Of a stretch of 64,000 bases of DNA, positions 11,677 through 23,721 are shown piece after piece. The translations under genes were made by a program, and so were the position numbers. The DNA comes from Lantana camara (taxonomy: Eukaryota; Streptophyta; Magnoliopsida; Lamiales; Verbenaceae). Under the pieces are notes generated by a model. It was not told the DNA's origin and searched no databases. It saw only the letters and a list, made by a program, of their open reading frames with translations. Every line of letters starts with the position of its first letter. Position 1 is the first letter of the stretch. Location: contig CM074861.1 in the NCBI GenBank assembly GCA_037501455.1, positions 38,828,001-38,892,000 of the forward strand, read 5' to 3'.

Positions 11677-14492
11677 GAGTTTGTAATTGATTTATATCCG
11701 AATGTAGAACCGTATTCTAAGACTCCGTATCGAATGGCTCCGGCAGAATTGAAAGAGTTGAAGGTTCAGCTTGATGTTTTATTGGAAGTTGGGTACATTA
11801 GACCAAGCTCGTCATCGTGGGGCGCACCAGTTTTTTTTGTGAAAAAGAAAGACGGTACTTTACGGATGTGTATCGATTACCGGGAGCTAAATCGGATGAC
11901 TATCAAGAATAAATATCCTCTTCCATATATTGAGGAGTTATTTGATATACTTCAAGGATCCAAAGTGTATTCGAAACTTGATCTACGACAAGGATATTAT
12001 CAACTAAGAATCCGAGCCGAGGATATTCTGAAAACGGGCTTCAATACGAGATATAGGCACTATGAGTTTGTGGTTATGCCTTTTGCGTTAACAAATGCTC
12101 CCGCCGCTTTTATGGATATGATGCATAGAATTTTCTGACCTTTTCTTGATAAATTTGTCGTGATATTTATTGATGATATTTTAGCTTTCTCCAAGTCGGT
12201 TGAGGAACATGCAAGGCATCTCGAGCTTGTCCCGAAAACTTTGAAGGAGCATCACTTATTTGCAAAATTTAGCAAATGTGAGTTTTGGATTGACCGGGTG
12301 TCTTTCTTGGGTCATATTATTTCGGAAATGGATTAGAAGTCGATCCTTCTAAAATAGAAGCGGTGTTGAAGTGGGAGAAGCAAAAGAACGCATCCGAGGT
12401 TAGAAGTTTCTTGGGATTGGCGGATTACTATAGAAGATTCGTACAAGAGTTTTCAAAAATCGCCGCTCCCTTAACTCAATTAACAAATAAGGATGTCAAA
12501 TTTGTGTGGGACAATAATTGTGACAGGAGTTTCAGTGTTTTGAAGGAAAAGTTAGTTTCAGCTCCAGTTTTAACTCTTCCAGAAGGTTCTGAAGGTTATG
12601 TTGTTTATACAGACGCGTCAAAGAAAGGTTTGGGGTGTGTTTTAACTTAGAACGGGAAAGTGATTGCTTATGCTTCTCGAAAGTTGAAAGAGCATGAAAA
12701 GAACTATCCTACACATGATCTTGAGCTTACCGTCGTGATATTTGCACTCGGGAAATGGAGACATTATTTATACGGGGTGACTTTTGAGATTTTCACCGAT
12801 CATAAGAGCCTCCAATATTTGTTTACACAGAAAGATCTTAACATGAGACAACGGCGATTGATGGAAAGACTAGAAGACTATGATTGTGTTATTAAATATC
12901 ATCCCGGGAAGGTTAATATGGTTGCCGATGCGTTGAGTAGGAAAGTTGGTGTAGCAAATTTGAAAGTTGGAGAAAGTAGTGGAATTGAGCCCATTATGGT
13001 AAAAGCTCGGGTTTTCAACATCTCCATTCAAACAAAATTGAAACATAAATTGTTTGAGGCTCAAAATAAGGATCCGGAAGTTCGGAAGTTGGTTGCTAAG
13101 GCAAGAGAGGATCTAGAAAGTCCCTTCGGGTTCGATGAAGCCGGTTTCCTTTGTTTCAATAACCGAATAGTAGTGCCCGATGAGTTGAGAAGGGGTATTA
13201 CTTGAAGAAGCTCATAAGTCGGCATATTCGGTACATCCGGGACGAAATAAAATGTATAAAGATCTAAAGCAATATTATTGGTGGTATGGCTTAAAGAAGG
13301 ATGTGGCCGAGTTTGTGAAGCATTGTTTGACATGTCAGAAAGTTAAAGCCGAGCATCAAAAGCCGGGCGGACTTCTACAGCCGTTACCTATTCCCGAGTG
13401 GAAGTGGGAACAAGTACCGATGGATTTTGTATCCGGATTACCAAGAGTGAAAGGCGATTATGATGGTATTTGGGTGGTTGTGGATCGATTAACAAAATCT
13501 GTTCATTTTCTACCGATCCGAATGTCTTACAAGATTCGTAAGTTGGCCGAGATTTATAACAGAGAGATTGTCCGACTTCATGGGATTCCGGTGAGTATTG
13601 TTTCAGACAGAGATCCCTGTTTTACTTCTAAGTTGTGGCAAGAAGTACAAGGTATTTTGGGAACGAAGATTCGGTTTAGCACGGCTTTTCATCCTCAAAC
13701 CAATGGTCAGTCCGAGAGGGTTATAAGGTATTTGGAAGATTTACTCCAATCTTGTGCTTTGGATTTTCAGAATTCGTGGCATGATCAACTTCCGTTGATT
13801 GAGTTTGCATATAACAATAGCTATCAATCTTCAATTGGTATGGCTCCATATGAATTACTTTATGGTCGGAAATGTCGGTCACTGTTATTCTTTGATTTAG
13901 AGGAGTGGAAATGGACAAAACAAGAAGGTGTAAAGAAAGGTGAGGAACTTGAGAAACCTTCTAAAGCCGTGAGAACTATGATCGAGAAAGTGCAACAGAT
14001 ACAACAACGGATGAAGGCTGCACAAGATAGACAGAAAAGTTATGCCGATATTCGTCGAAGGGATCTTAAATTTGAAGTGGGGGACCGGGTTTTCTTAAAG
14101 GTATCATCACGGAAAGGGTTTTCCCTGATTGGAAAGGGACGAAAGTTAAATCCCCGTTATTTGGGTCCGTTTGAAATTCTTGAAAGAATTGTGGAGGTAG
14201 CTTACAGATTGGATCTACCTGAATTCACAATTTTTTTCACTTATCTCAGCTGAGGAAGTATTATCTGGACGAAACTAAAATGCTCCCCGTTAAAGAAGTT
14301 GAATTGGAACCGAATTTATCATTCGTTTAGCAGTCGATTAGAATCTTGGACGGGAAGTATCAAGAGTTGAGAAACTGGAGTATTACTATGGTCAAAGTGT
14401 TGTGGCGAAGTGATAAAACCGATGAGATGACTTGGGAATCGGAAGAGAAAATGAAGAATTTCCATCCGGAGTTATTTATTTCCAATCAGTGA
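11677..14492 (+). pseudogene. Element A pol: RT, RNase H, integrase, chromodomain-like tail
   Basis: RT covers about 11734-12330, with the CIDYRELN and [10 protein letters not shown] blocks and the FIDDIL catalytic motif near 12165. RNase H spans about 12560-12930 ([25 protein letters not shown]). Integrase spans about 13230-14250: a zinc finger with HCLTCQK, then catalytic-core motifs MDFVSGLP, VVDRLTKS, SDRDPCFTS and FHPQTNGQSER. The tail to 14492 has VKVLWRS..TWE..FHPELF, a worn chromodomain-like end that in chromoviruses targets chromatin. Damage: stop at 12136 (CGA to TGA), frame loss near 12330, stop at 12647 (CAG to TAG), one extra G near 13194, a frame change near 14235 and a stop at 14326. 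Nucleotide identity to element B pol is clear, but the two are separate subfamilies. Confidence 0.9.
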
Positions 14493-14509
14493 ATCTGGGG
14501 ACCAGATTC
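14491..14509 (+). other. Perfect hairpin at the end of pol in element A
   Basis: GAATCTGGGGACCAGATTC has an 8-bp stem and a GGA loop. It overlaps the pol stop codon (TGA at 14490-14492) and sits directly before the polypurine tract. The same hairpin is in element B (45246-45264) and a compensated version is in C (33512-33529). Role unknown. Confidence 0.8.
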
Positions 14510-14529
14510 CACTAGGGGGGGGGGGGAGT
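14510..14529 (+). other. Polypurine tract of element A
   Basis: A run of 13 or so G residues (from 14515) followed by AGT abuts the 3' LTR start at 14530. It is the expected primer for plus-strand synthesis. The uninterrupted G run is longer than in B. Confidence 0.85.
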
Positions 14530-17190
14530 TGTAACGCCCCAAATTTCCGGAAGTTCAGGTAAGCACTCCATGTGCAGGTCTTCGGGAGTTGGGAGGTTTA
14601 ATTTAATTATTTTATTCGTTTATTTACAACTTTCATCATATTATATGCATTATATCTTCATGCATTTATACGAATTGTCATTAACATGAATTATATGAAC
14701 GAATTGCTATATGTGACCTAATTGCATTGTATGCCCTCAATTGATCTTTTGTGTAAATTATGGACTTAGTTGTATAGCATGGAATGGATTTATGTGATCT
14801 TTTGGTTAGAGATGATACTTGAGTGAATGAATTTAATATTAGGAGGACTAATATGCAAAATGTGGTGAGTCACATATATTCATGCAAGACTTTGGTATAT
14901 CATCTTATTTCTTCCATTTCATTCCATCATATTCCATTTCATTCCAAGAGATAAGAAATCACACACTTACACACACTCAAGACCCATTTTTACACCAAGG
15001 AAGAGAAGGAGAATTTCATCTCATAATTCAAGCTAGACTTTGAGGGAATTGTGGAGCTAGGATCATCATCATCATCTTACTATGATTTCATCTCATATTT
15101 CTTTCATCTCAAGGTAAAATATGAAAATTGTATGAATCTCTTGAATTAGGATTGAGTAGGGTTTATGGATTAATTGATCAATTCTTGTGTATTTATGATT
15201 AGACGCATGTTTATGATCAAAAGGATTAAAAGCTTGCATGAAAACCTGGAATTTTTTTTGGAAGTTGGAAGCATGAATATATATGGGGTTTTCATGATTA
15301 ATTCTTGAGGAGTTGATGCATGTTTTAAGGTTTGTTTGATGTATAAGTAAAGTATAATGTGTATTGGATGCATTTGAGTAATTGTTATGGATTAAATGTG
15401 GAGTTGTTGATGGAATTTTGAGGTTTTGGTTCGAATCCCATATTTTCTCCCCTGTTTTCTGTTGCTGTATACCAGCTCGCGGCCGCGACTGAAAATAGAA
15501 CAAAAATGGTCGCGAGCTCACAGCTTTGGCTAGATTTCAGGTCGCGCCCACGACCTGAATTACATGTAAAACTTGTCGCACCCGCGACCCGATTTTGGCC
15601 ATGTTTCGAGATTTGAAAAATTGGACGAAAAATACCTGAAAAAATAGGTCGCGCCGGCGACCCCTGTATTTTCTGCATGAAAATTCATTTTCATAACTTT
15701 TCTTGCATGGTTTTCTTGACTCGTTTCCGGCATGTATACTTCATTGGTATGTCATATAATGTGTTACCTTATGTGTATTATATGTAACATGAGAGTTCAT
15801 GCTTAAGCTCCATAGTGGAGGTTTGTGTAATATTTCATACTTTGATTTGTACATTGATTAATCCTTGCTACATTATTTGATAAAGTGAATATGTTTATGA
15901 TATTCATCGGCTGTAATTGCATGATTGACATTAGGGAACATGTCGTTCGTCTTAAATGGTTCATGCAAGTCGAGTCTTACGTACACTTGTCCTTGTTGCA
16001 CAGATCACTGTCCCGGAGTCGAGGAGCACGCTCCGTAGGGTGTTTTCTTTCTACTTTTGGTTGGTAAAGGTGATGTTATTTCTATATGTATAGAACCCTA
16101 CAACCCTATGTGAATTTTGGGCCAAAATGTATACTTATATCTATAGTTTTCCTCAAACTCAATTGTTTTACCACTGAACGATTGTTATTGTACTGAACCA
16201 TTGTTACTGAACTATATTGAATTGATTGTTTTGGTGAGTATATTGTTCACTGTGGGCCTGAGGGTAGTGTATTGAGTCAACCGGGAAAGCTTGGGCTGAC
16301 GGGTAACTCTTGCACTATTCTCACATTGTTGGGATGACCCCTGAACCCACTAGGAGATTAGTAGGGAAAGGATTTCCGGGCTTAGGGATTCATGTACCCT
16401 CTGCCCAGATTGATTGGATGGTGGGGCCTTGCAATCCCGCCATCACCCGGAGGAAGAAGGGATTATTGAAACTGCTACTTGTGCACTGTAATTGATTGCC
16501 TGACCACCTAATCACCTAAAGATTGAATTATTGTACACAGTCGAAGAAAGGTTGGAGAATTGCCCTCACTCGTCGGGCCACGGATTGATTGAATTGAATT
16601 GACTGAATTGATTGAATCGTAAATTGATTAGTTATAATCTCGGGCGAGTTCTATTTTATCCTTGAACTTATATTGTTTCTTTTATAAAATCTTACCCGAG
16701 ATTATGGCTTGCATGGTAATTGCGCTTATATTAATTAAACCCCTCACTTAGTCTTTCATAGACTAACACCTCATATTTTCAGGTATTACCGGTTGAGTGC
16801 TAGGCGGGATTGAATCGAGTTTTGCTTCTTTTGGGTCTAGCACTTATCATTCTCATGTTTCATGTACATTATGGATACATTTATAGCTCTTATGAATTGT
16901 TTTGGTATCTATGTATATATTATGAATGATACTTGAGATTTTGGGTATGTAATTATGGAAATGATAGTATGAAGTGGAAAAGGAATAATGAAGTGAATGG
17001 ATATGGTTATGCTCCCGCTTAATGTTATACATGTTGGTATTTAATTGAGGGTTAGTCCCGCCTAGCTGGTATTTGTTTTTTTTATTATCTCCCGTTCGCT
17101 ATAGACTTGATTCATGTATGGGTGCTCGTTCCATATGTGGATTGAACTATAGTGTGGGGGATGTGGCTACCTAGCGTTCCGGGTGTTACA
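14530..17190 (+). repeat. 3' LTR of element A
   Basis: 2,661 bp, TGTAACGCCC to GGGTGTTACA, followed by the TSD CTCGA. It carries the fuller version of the palindrome array (15475-15662). The other short frames (15093-15678, 15885-16495) duplicate those of the 5' LTR and are not genes. Confidence 0.93.
15475..15662. repeat. Array of five palindromes (GGTCGCGNCCGCGACC word) in 3' LTR of A
   Basis: Units start at about 15475, 15508, 15540, 15574 and 15647; spacing 33, 32, 34 and 73 bp. The best units are GGTCGCGCCGGCGACC and GGTCGCGCCCACGACC. The array begins 945 bp from the LTR start and is preceded by CCCTGTTTTCTGTTGC and followed by TTTTCTGCATGAAAATT, framing sequences with look-alikes around the array in LTR B. 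Confidence 0.85.
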
Positions 17191-18303
17191 CTCGAGGTAT
17201 GCCTTGTGCTCCTTGAAAGCTCAGTCACATTCTTTCGTCCACTCAGAGTTCTTAATATTTCTCAAAATTTTAAAGAAAGTGAGGTTCCTTTCAGTAGACC
17301 TCGCGATAAATCGATTGAGCGAGATGATCCTTCCCACTAAGCACTGTAATGGCCTTGATCTTCACACGGTTGGCTTCTATGCCTCGCTAACTCACCATGT
17401 ACCCCAAAAATTTTCCTCCTTCGACCATAAAAGTACACTTACTCGAGTTGAGTTTCAATCAGTACTTCCTGAGTAGGTCAAACGCTCGACTCAAATCCTC
17501 CAAATGATCATAAGATTTCTGGCTTCGGATGATCATATCGTCCACATACACTTCCATTGTTTTCCCAATCTCTTCTTCAAAAACCTTTTTCACGAGTCTT
17601 TGGTGAGTAACACCAGCGTTTTTAAGCCCGAAAGACATTACTTAGAAGCAGTAAATTCCTTTCACTACTATGAAAGTTATCTTCTTCTCGTCCTCTGGGG
17701 CCATGGAAATTTGGTAGTACCCCTGGAAGGCGTCCATCATGCTCATCAATTCGCATCCCGCCGTTGAGTCGATTAGTTGGTCGATTCGTGGTAGGGGATA
17801 GGGGTCTTTTGGGCAGGCTCTGTTTAGGTATGTGAATTTGTTACACATTCTCCACTTGCCCCCCGTTTCGGCCGCTAGAACGACGTTACATAACTAATCC
17901 ACATATTTCTCCAAAGTGACATATCCTCTCTCGAGCAATTTGTTCACCTCTTGCTTGATTATCTCATTCCGGCCTACACTTTGGTTTCTGAGTTTTTGCT
18001 TGATCGGCTTAAACGTGGGGTCAACATTCAGGTGGTGCATGATCACGCTTGGATCGACCCCTTCGAGGTCCGATGCACTCCAAGCGAATACATCCGCATT
18101 CTACTATAAGAATTGGATCAACATAAAGTGCTCGACCTCCTTTTCTTTGGGCGATACTCCCACATTGGTGGTTTTCTCTGATTGGCCAGGAACCAACACG
18201 ATTTGTTGGGTTTTATTGGTCGCTTCGATCTTCCCATCGAGTAGTTTTCTCCTTTTGGCCGCCAACGCGGAGGTCATTTTGTGCAACCTCTCCGGGTCAA
18301 GTA
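17191..18303 (-). pseudogene. Element D reverse transcriptase, fragment
   Basis: The minus-strand frame at 17642-17848 carries RT blocks: NKFTYLNRACPKDPYPLP followed by SMMDAFQGYYQI. This is the Tat-lineage style of RT (proline-rich PKD.YPLP). The part near 17191-17500 corresponds to the RT/RNase H connection and is full of frame breaks. The fragment is bounded by TSDs of A (17191-17195, CTCGA) and F (18299-18303, AAGTA). The upstream part 17916-18303 is the N-terminal pol spacer. Plus-strand frames here are shadows. Confidence 0.82.
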
Positions 18304-21300
18304 TGTGACACCCCGACTCCGCGACCGTACAGGTATGACGTATGTGCGCAATTTAATTTATTTTAATTTCATATATAATTATTGCATTTAATTGATTTAT
18401 ATTTTATTAATTGAAATTCTTATATGAATTATTTGAATTTATATGAAATATTTGAATTATATGTCGAAATTTGCCTCAAGTGATTTATGATATGTGAATT
18501 TAATTCCCGAACAAGCTAATTTCGTAAATTATGTGATTTATTTGAGTTAAGGACTTAATTGTGCGATTTTATTTAATATTGGACTTAATTGAAAATTTGA
18601 ATTGGACTTATTTGACACTTTTTGAAAGTTTAGGACTTAATTGCAAAATGGCCTTTTTATTTAAAGTTTTATTTGTTTTAATTCGTATAAATTAGTATTT
18701 TATTTTTTATTTTATTTGTTTTATTTGAATTTATTTATTGAATTTATATGCCTATTTGTGAAATGAGATGCGTTTGTGTTCGAATTGAGATCGAAATTTC
18801 GTGCCGATTTAATATGTTGGAGTTTTATGAGTCGTGTACTTGAATACGTGCTCGTTATGTGTTTTCGGGTTTATTTGTTGGGTTTTCGGGACTTGTTTTT
18901 TTTGGGGTAACCTAAAGGAGGCTAACATGTACTTAGCGCACCTTGGGTTCCGGGTAGTGTAACTTGAGCTCGGGAATTCGAATTCGAATTCCGTCACCTC
19001 CGTTGAACTCGTTTCGACGATTCGAGTGCAATGGAACAGGCCCTGTAATTTTTCGACCTCCTTTGATACCCCGAAAGCAGCCCGTAACTTCGTCTCGCAC
19101 TCATATGACCACCTTTCACCATTTTGCACATAAGTCCCTCAATTTTTGGCCAATTGCCCTCAAACCTGGACCCACACCTCACCAACTCAGTCCTTTATCA
19201 CTTTTTGCTGCCTTAATCTCTATCCATACACAAGAAAGGAAAGGAAAATCTGAACTTTGGAGCAGCAGCAGTGAATTCCCGTCACTTTCACCCTAGAGGA
19301 GATTTTGAGCTCCAATCTCCATTTTCTTCCATCTTCTTCAAGGGGGTAAGCTTATATTTGATATGTACATGCTTAAGTGATCATTTTCATCCAAGAATTT
19401 CGGATTTTGAGCCTTTATTGATTGAGATATGATATATGAAGTGAATAGTAAGGGTTATGTGAATATATGAACTCATATGATCTTCCTTGAGTTATTTCTT
19501 GAATTGATGCATGAAATATGACTACATGAGCCTCATTTATAAATATATCAACCTAATTTTGTGGTTAGTTGGTTGTATTATAAGTTGCCATTAATGAACT
19601 TGAGTATTATTTCATAAAAACTTGGAATTTGGTTGATGTTTTGAACTGCTGCTGCGTGTGAGTTGAGGGCTGGTTTGCTGCGTTTTCTTGCATTTTCATG
19701 TTGAAATTTTTCTGTCATCTTGTTTGCTTTGCTGCTGTTCCTTCCCCTGCATCCTCCCCTGCATTTTAGAGCTGCTGCTGCTGCGTTTTGGAGAAGAAAG
19801 GCTGCGTCAGGGGCTTTAATTCGAAGGAAGCTGAAATTTGAGTCGCGACCGCGACTATGGATGAACTGAAGATCTTCACGGCCGCGACCTACATCTCGAA
19901 ACTGCCTGAAAATTTAGTCACGGCCGCGACAGTCTGGAGAAGAAATTTGGTCGCTCCCGCGACCTTGATCTGCATGCATTTCGTTGCCTTTAATTCCTTT
20001 GGCCATGCATTGTTTTCTTCTTTTTAATTTGTAATGATTGTGCAGGCTGTGTATATAAAAATATTTAAGTACTGAATGAATTGCATGGTTTTGCATGATG
20101 ATTGCATGCACGTTCCTTGGTTTCACATTGTATATCATGCATTATCTTCCCATTTTGTATCCAATTGTAAATGCTGCGTATATATGTATATTTTATACGT
20201 GCTATTTGTATATATATTATATGTTTCATTTTTGTTTGTGAATTAATTGGAAGACTTGTATGTATGTAATATATATATATTATATATACATTATATGTTA
20301 TATATATTTAATTAATTTGAATTAAGTGCTAAATTTGAATACTTGAATAGTATGACCTCTATCTAATCTGAATTTTCATGCTTGACTTTCGTATTTCGTT
20401 TTGTGGTTTAAAATGCTTTATTCTTATTCGTTTATGACTTTTACGTCATGTCAACATTTTATATTATATGTTAAATGTCTCGTATTAATTTTATGAATTT
20501 ATTTAATTCAAGTTTTACGTGATTTGAATTTGAACGCTTTAAGTGGCACTTTCTTGCACTTCATAGTATCCATTGTATTCATGAGCATTTCCGAGTGTCT
20601 ATTTGGTTCATTATTGAGTCTAAGTCTCGGGTCTTGTCTACTTTTGTTTCAGAGCCTCTTCCGGACGTTCAAGACCCCGGAGTTTAGGTGGTTGTTCGCT
20701 CTTTTGGCCCGGTTTTCCGCTCTTTTGTTAAGGTGAGGGTTAGGATCTTTTCTTCTAGATAAGTGACCTATGGCCTTTATGTTATTGATTTCCTATCCCG
20801 CATGTGGCTATATATGTATTATATGGTTAAATACGAATGCTTATGATATGTTTATGACTTTATGAATCCCCTTTACGAATTTATGAAAATGGTATAAATA
20901 TGGGCATATATGAGCTTATGATTTTGAATCCCTTGTACGTTTCCTTTATGATTCAGCGAGTTGTGCCTTGAAAGATGGGTTATTGGTATGTTTCTTATGA
21001 ATCCGGGCCCAGGGATTGTGGGTAAGGACCCCCGGTACGGCAAGGGCCATCGGGTTAAGCCTGTGCACATCCCATTTGAGGTGGTGGCGTGCGACTCTTG
21101 GAGGTTGAGAAGGCGCTATTACCTTGAGCCCTCGGTGAATAACCGGGGAAGGCATATCGTGGGTTAGCTACCCCGTTTGTATATAGAATCCATATAGGTG
21201 GAGAGGGTTTGATTCCCGATCACCAAGGCGTTGAGGAGTTATGAATTTATGAATTCTAATGTATTTATGATTTGTTTGAGGAGTTGAGGAGGTCCGTACT

Positions 21301-21944
21301 CGCCAGATGTTTATGTTTCTTTTATGCTTTGGAGGTTGTGAAACGAGTTAGGATTTCCTCTATATTATATGTATGTTTTCAAAATGATTTGATAAGTAAA
21401 ACCCTAGCTCGGTTCATCATCGACCCCTTTTGATTATATATGATGCTCTATATGTATTTATGGTGTGGGTGTGTGTTAGCCCCCCTCACTCAGTCGAGTT
21501 TTGACTGACCCCTTCCGTTTAACACTTTAGTTGCAGGTTTCTCGAGCTAGGCGGGGAAGTGCGTCGGTCGTGTCGTACTTTCGGGTTTAGGTCGAGTCGG
21601 CATATTTACCTGCTGCATTTTGATTACATTTATGAATTATATTTGAATTCTAATTATGTCTTATGGAGAATTATGAACTTTTGATGTATATACTTGACCT
21701 ATTTTGGGCCATCAGGCCGTTGTATATGTTAGTATAGAGCTCTTTTTCGATCCTTATGTTGTTGCTTCCGCATTCTTATCTGTTTGTTTTGCGCGCTCTG
21801 TTCGAGTTTTAGCCCCGCTTAGCCTAGTGTGTGAGTGTAGGTTCCCATTCGCTTAGACTTGGGCTCATGTATGGAAATCCATTTCATATGTGGGTTCGGG
21901 TTTAAGTGCGGGGGATGTGGTGGCCCACCGTTCCGGGCGCTACA
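18304..21944 (+). mobile_element. Solo LTR 'F', 3,641 bp, TSD AAGTA
   Basis: Begins TGTGACACCCCGACT and ends GGGCGCTACA, with AAGTA on both sides (18299-18303 and 21945-21949). No primer site, gag or pol is inside, so it is a single LTR left after recombination between two LTRs. Start sequence and internal landmarks resemble LTR E. It is longer than LTRs of A-C, with an extra AT-rich section at about 20160-20340 (TATATA runs). It sits between the RT and gag parts of D. Confidence 0.92.
19841..19964. repeat. Array of four palindromes in solo LTR F
   Basis: Units start at 19841 (AGTCGCGACCGCGACT), 19874, 19916 and 19949 (GGTCGCTCCCGCGACC). Spacing is 33, 42 and 33 bp. The word is close to that of LTR A although the LTRs are otherwise distant. 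The array begins about 1,540 bp from the LTR start because the 5' part of F is longer. Confidence 0.82.
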
Positions 21945-23702
21945 AAGTACATCCCGATCGATCAGATACTCACCATCAAGATTTGGCAGTGACACTACTA
22001 GCAACACTTGTTTATTTAGCAATTTGACCTTTTCCATGGAGATCGAGTAACATGCCCAAGACGTTGGGATATCGCATCTCAATTCTCCAATAGTCGAGAT
22101 TATAGCCCTGAAATCAATCTGCCCTCGTCTCCCAAAAATGATGTTTTATGCGGATGATTGGTCGACCACAAGGTACTCAATTTCCAACGTCGCCCTCTTA
22201 GGGAGTGTTCCCATGGTGGTGATCAGTCCGATTCGGGAGGATTCTCCCTTCTTTCTTTGCTCACTTCCCTGGTTCTGTTTAACCTCCTCTACCCTCATCC
22301 AATCGCCTCCGATTTCAAAGATTTTAGCAATCGATTGGGGTTTCTGGACTATGATTTGATTTACACAGTCCGTGTTCCTGATTGCAGAATGAAGGGCGGT
22401 CGTCAACATATCCATGCTGGGAGTTTCGACCTGCACTGCTACTCGGGAAAATCGAGTAAAGAATTCTCTCAGGGTCTCGTCCTCCCTCTGTACAAGATTA
22501 TAAAGGTAGGTTGAGGGAAGTTTGTCCCCTTTGACCAGATCGTTGTAAGAGTTTTTGCTTCGTAGGGGCAGCCATGACAACCAGTCCTGACAAAGTGGTC
22601 GCAAGAATTTTGGCCCGCACCTCCGAAGAATGGCCAAACATGCTTACCTCGATCTCAAAGCGATCGACACGCCTCTCGGGGTCGGAGGTTCCCCCGTAGT
22701 TCCGCAAGTTGTTAGGCATTTTATCCTATACCATGGCTGATATAATCTCTTCACAGAAAGGGGACCTATCCTTCCTTATGCTTCGTTACCTTGCTCGAGG
22801 AGGAGGAGGTGGGAGCTCCTCTATGGGCGTGGCAGACGATCCTTTTTTTCACTATAAAGCTCATTGTCTTCAACTTCGTAAACAGGAGGGTTCTGTACCC
22901 TTGGCTTCAGACGCTCAAGTGGAGCTCTTTCTTGATGCGGATCTGGTCGATTCTTGGGTAACCTGTTTCGGAGATCATCTTTTCCGACTGGGAAACCTCG
23001 GTTGGCCCTCCTAGGGGCGTCAGGATCCACCCTAGCTCCTAGATGGTCGAAGACTCAGACCGTCTTCGGATCGGCAGCTTTTCCGCCACCAGATGATTGG
23101 GTTCGGAATTCACTGGCAGTTTCGGCGATGTGGAATGCCCCTTGATCGATGGGCTGTCTTTTAGGCTGGGGTACAGCCTCTTGATCTTCCGCATGTCTTT
23201 TTCCCGTTTAAGTCGCTTCTGACCCGACTCAGCGACCTCCTCTCGAGGTGTTATGCCCTCTGGGGCTGCCCCTCGCCAATACGATTACGCTTGTTGTGGC
23301 GGATAGTAGGGAGCAGAATAATAACTAGGTGGAGGCGGTGGGTATCCCCAAGGATTCGGCTGTCATACCCAAAATACATTGAGGGCCCATAAGAGTATGG
23401 AGCTGGGGCGGTCTGGTGAACGACCGCGGTCTAGCGGGGCCTTTCAGGAAACATGGGAGCCCGCCCTGCTGCGGGTGCTGCAATAGCTTCAGCCTGGCAT
23501 CGAGCCAGGTAATTTTCGAGCTCAAGCTCAGAGTAAACCGTCTGGGAGAGTACCCCTGTCGGGTTATCCCCTGCCTGGGGTTGGGCACGACTTGTCCTCG
23601 CCGCGACGACGGCGTTGGTGAGTTCTTGGCCGTCTGGGTCGAATGTTTGACAGCTCCTGATTCTCATTATTTTGAAAACGTAAGTGGCTTCTGCTTGAGT
23701 TT
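21945..23702 (-). pseudogene. Element D gag and protease region, broken
   Basis: On the minus strand the leader starts near 23667 and contains Pro/Arg-rich low-complexity sequence. The capsid-like domain lies at about 22720-22146, with the pattern NLRNYGGTSDPERRVDRFE, then YNLVQREDETLREFFTRF and ALHSAIRNT, as in Tat-lineage gag. The stretch 22082-21945 is in a different frame and may be the protease. Frame changes at about 22500 and 22700 break the reading frame. Gag would form the particle and bind RNA. Interrupted from RT by solo LTR F. Confidence 0.75.
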
Positions 23703-23721
23703 CCCACAGACGGTGCCAAAA
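23703..23721 (-). other. Primer-binding site of element D
   Basis: On the minus strand TTTTGGCACCGTCTGTGGG follows the LTR end directly. The TGGCRCCGTCTGTGGG pattern is what many plant Tat/Athila-type elements have next to their 5' LTR, and differs from the initiator-Met site of A, B and C. The exact tRNA is not assigned. Confidence 0.7.

Larger units (their letters stand above)
7141..17190 (+). mobile_element. Complete Tekay-type Ty3/gypsy element 'A', 10,050 bp
   Basis: Two LTRs (7141-9766 and 14530-17190) begin TGTAACGCCC and end ACA. A 5-bp duplication CTCGA flanks the element (7136-7140 and 17191-17195). Order is LTR, initiator-Met primer site, gag, protease, RT, RNase H, integrase, chromodomain-like tail, polypurine tract, LTR. 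Long LTRs (about 2.6 kb), the tRNA-iMet primer and a chromodomain-like end fit the Tekay (Del) chromovirus lineage. In the first 145 bp of the two LTRs I count 8 differences, so the insertion is older than element C. It interrupts the pol of element D. All large frames carry stops, so it is not autonomous. Confidence 0.93.

Noticed and set aside
13252..14253. Integrase as an active gene of its own
   Set aside because: The open frame of 333 codons is part of element A pol, which has many stops before it and a frame loss at its end.
15093..15521. 142-codon minus-strand frame in the LTR of A
   Set aside because: AT-rich LTR sequence, not conserved as an open frame in the other LTR, no motif.
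7141..17190. Centromeric CRM-type chromovirus
   Set aside because: The LTRs are long (2.6 kb) and the C-terminal tail has the VLW..ATWE pattern of Tekay-like chromodomains, not the short CR motif of CRM elements; the call is by recall, not by search.
18304..21944. Complete small retrotransposon
   Set aside because: No primer site, polypurine tract or second LTR inside; the TSD at both ends fits a solo LTR.
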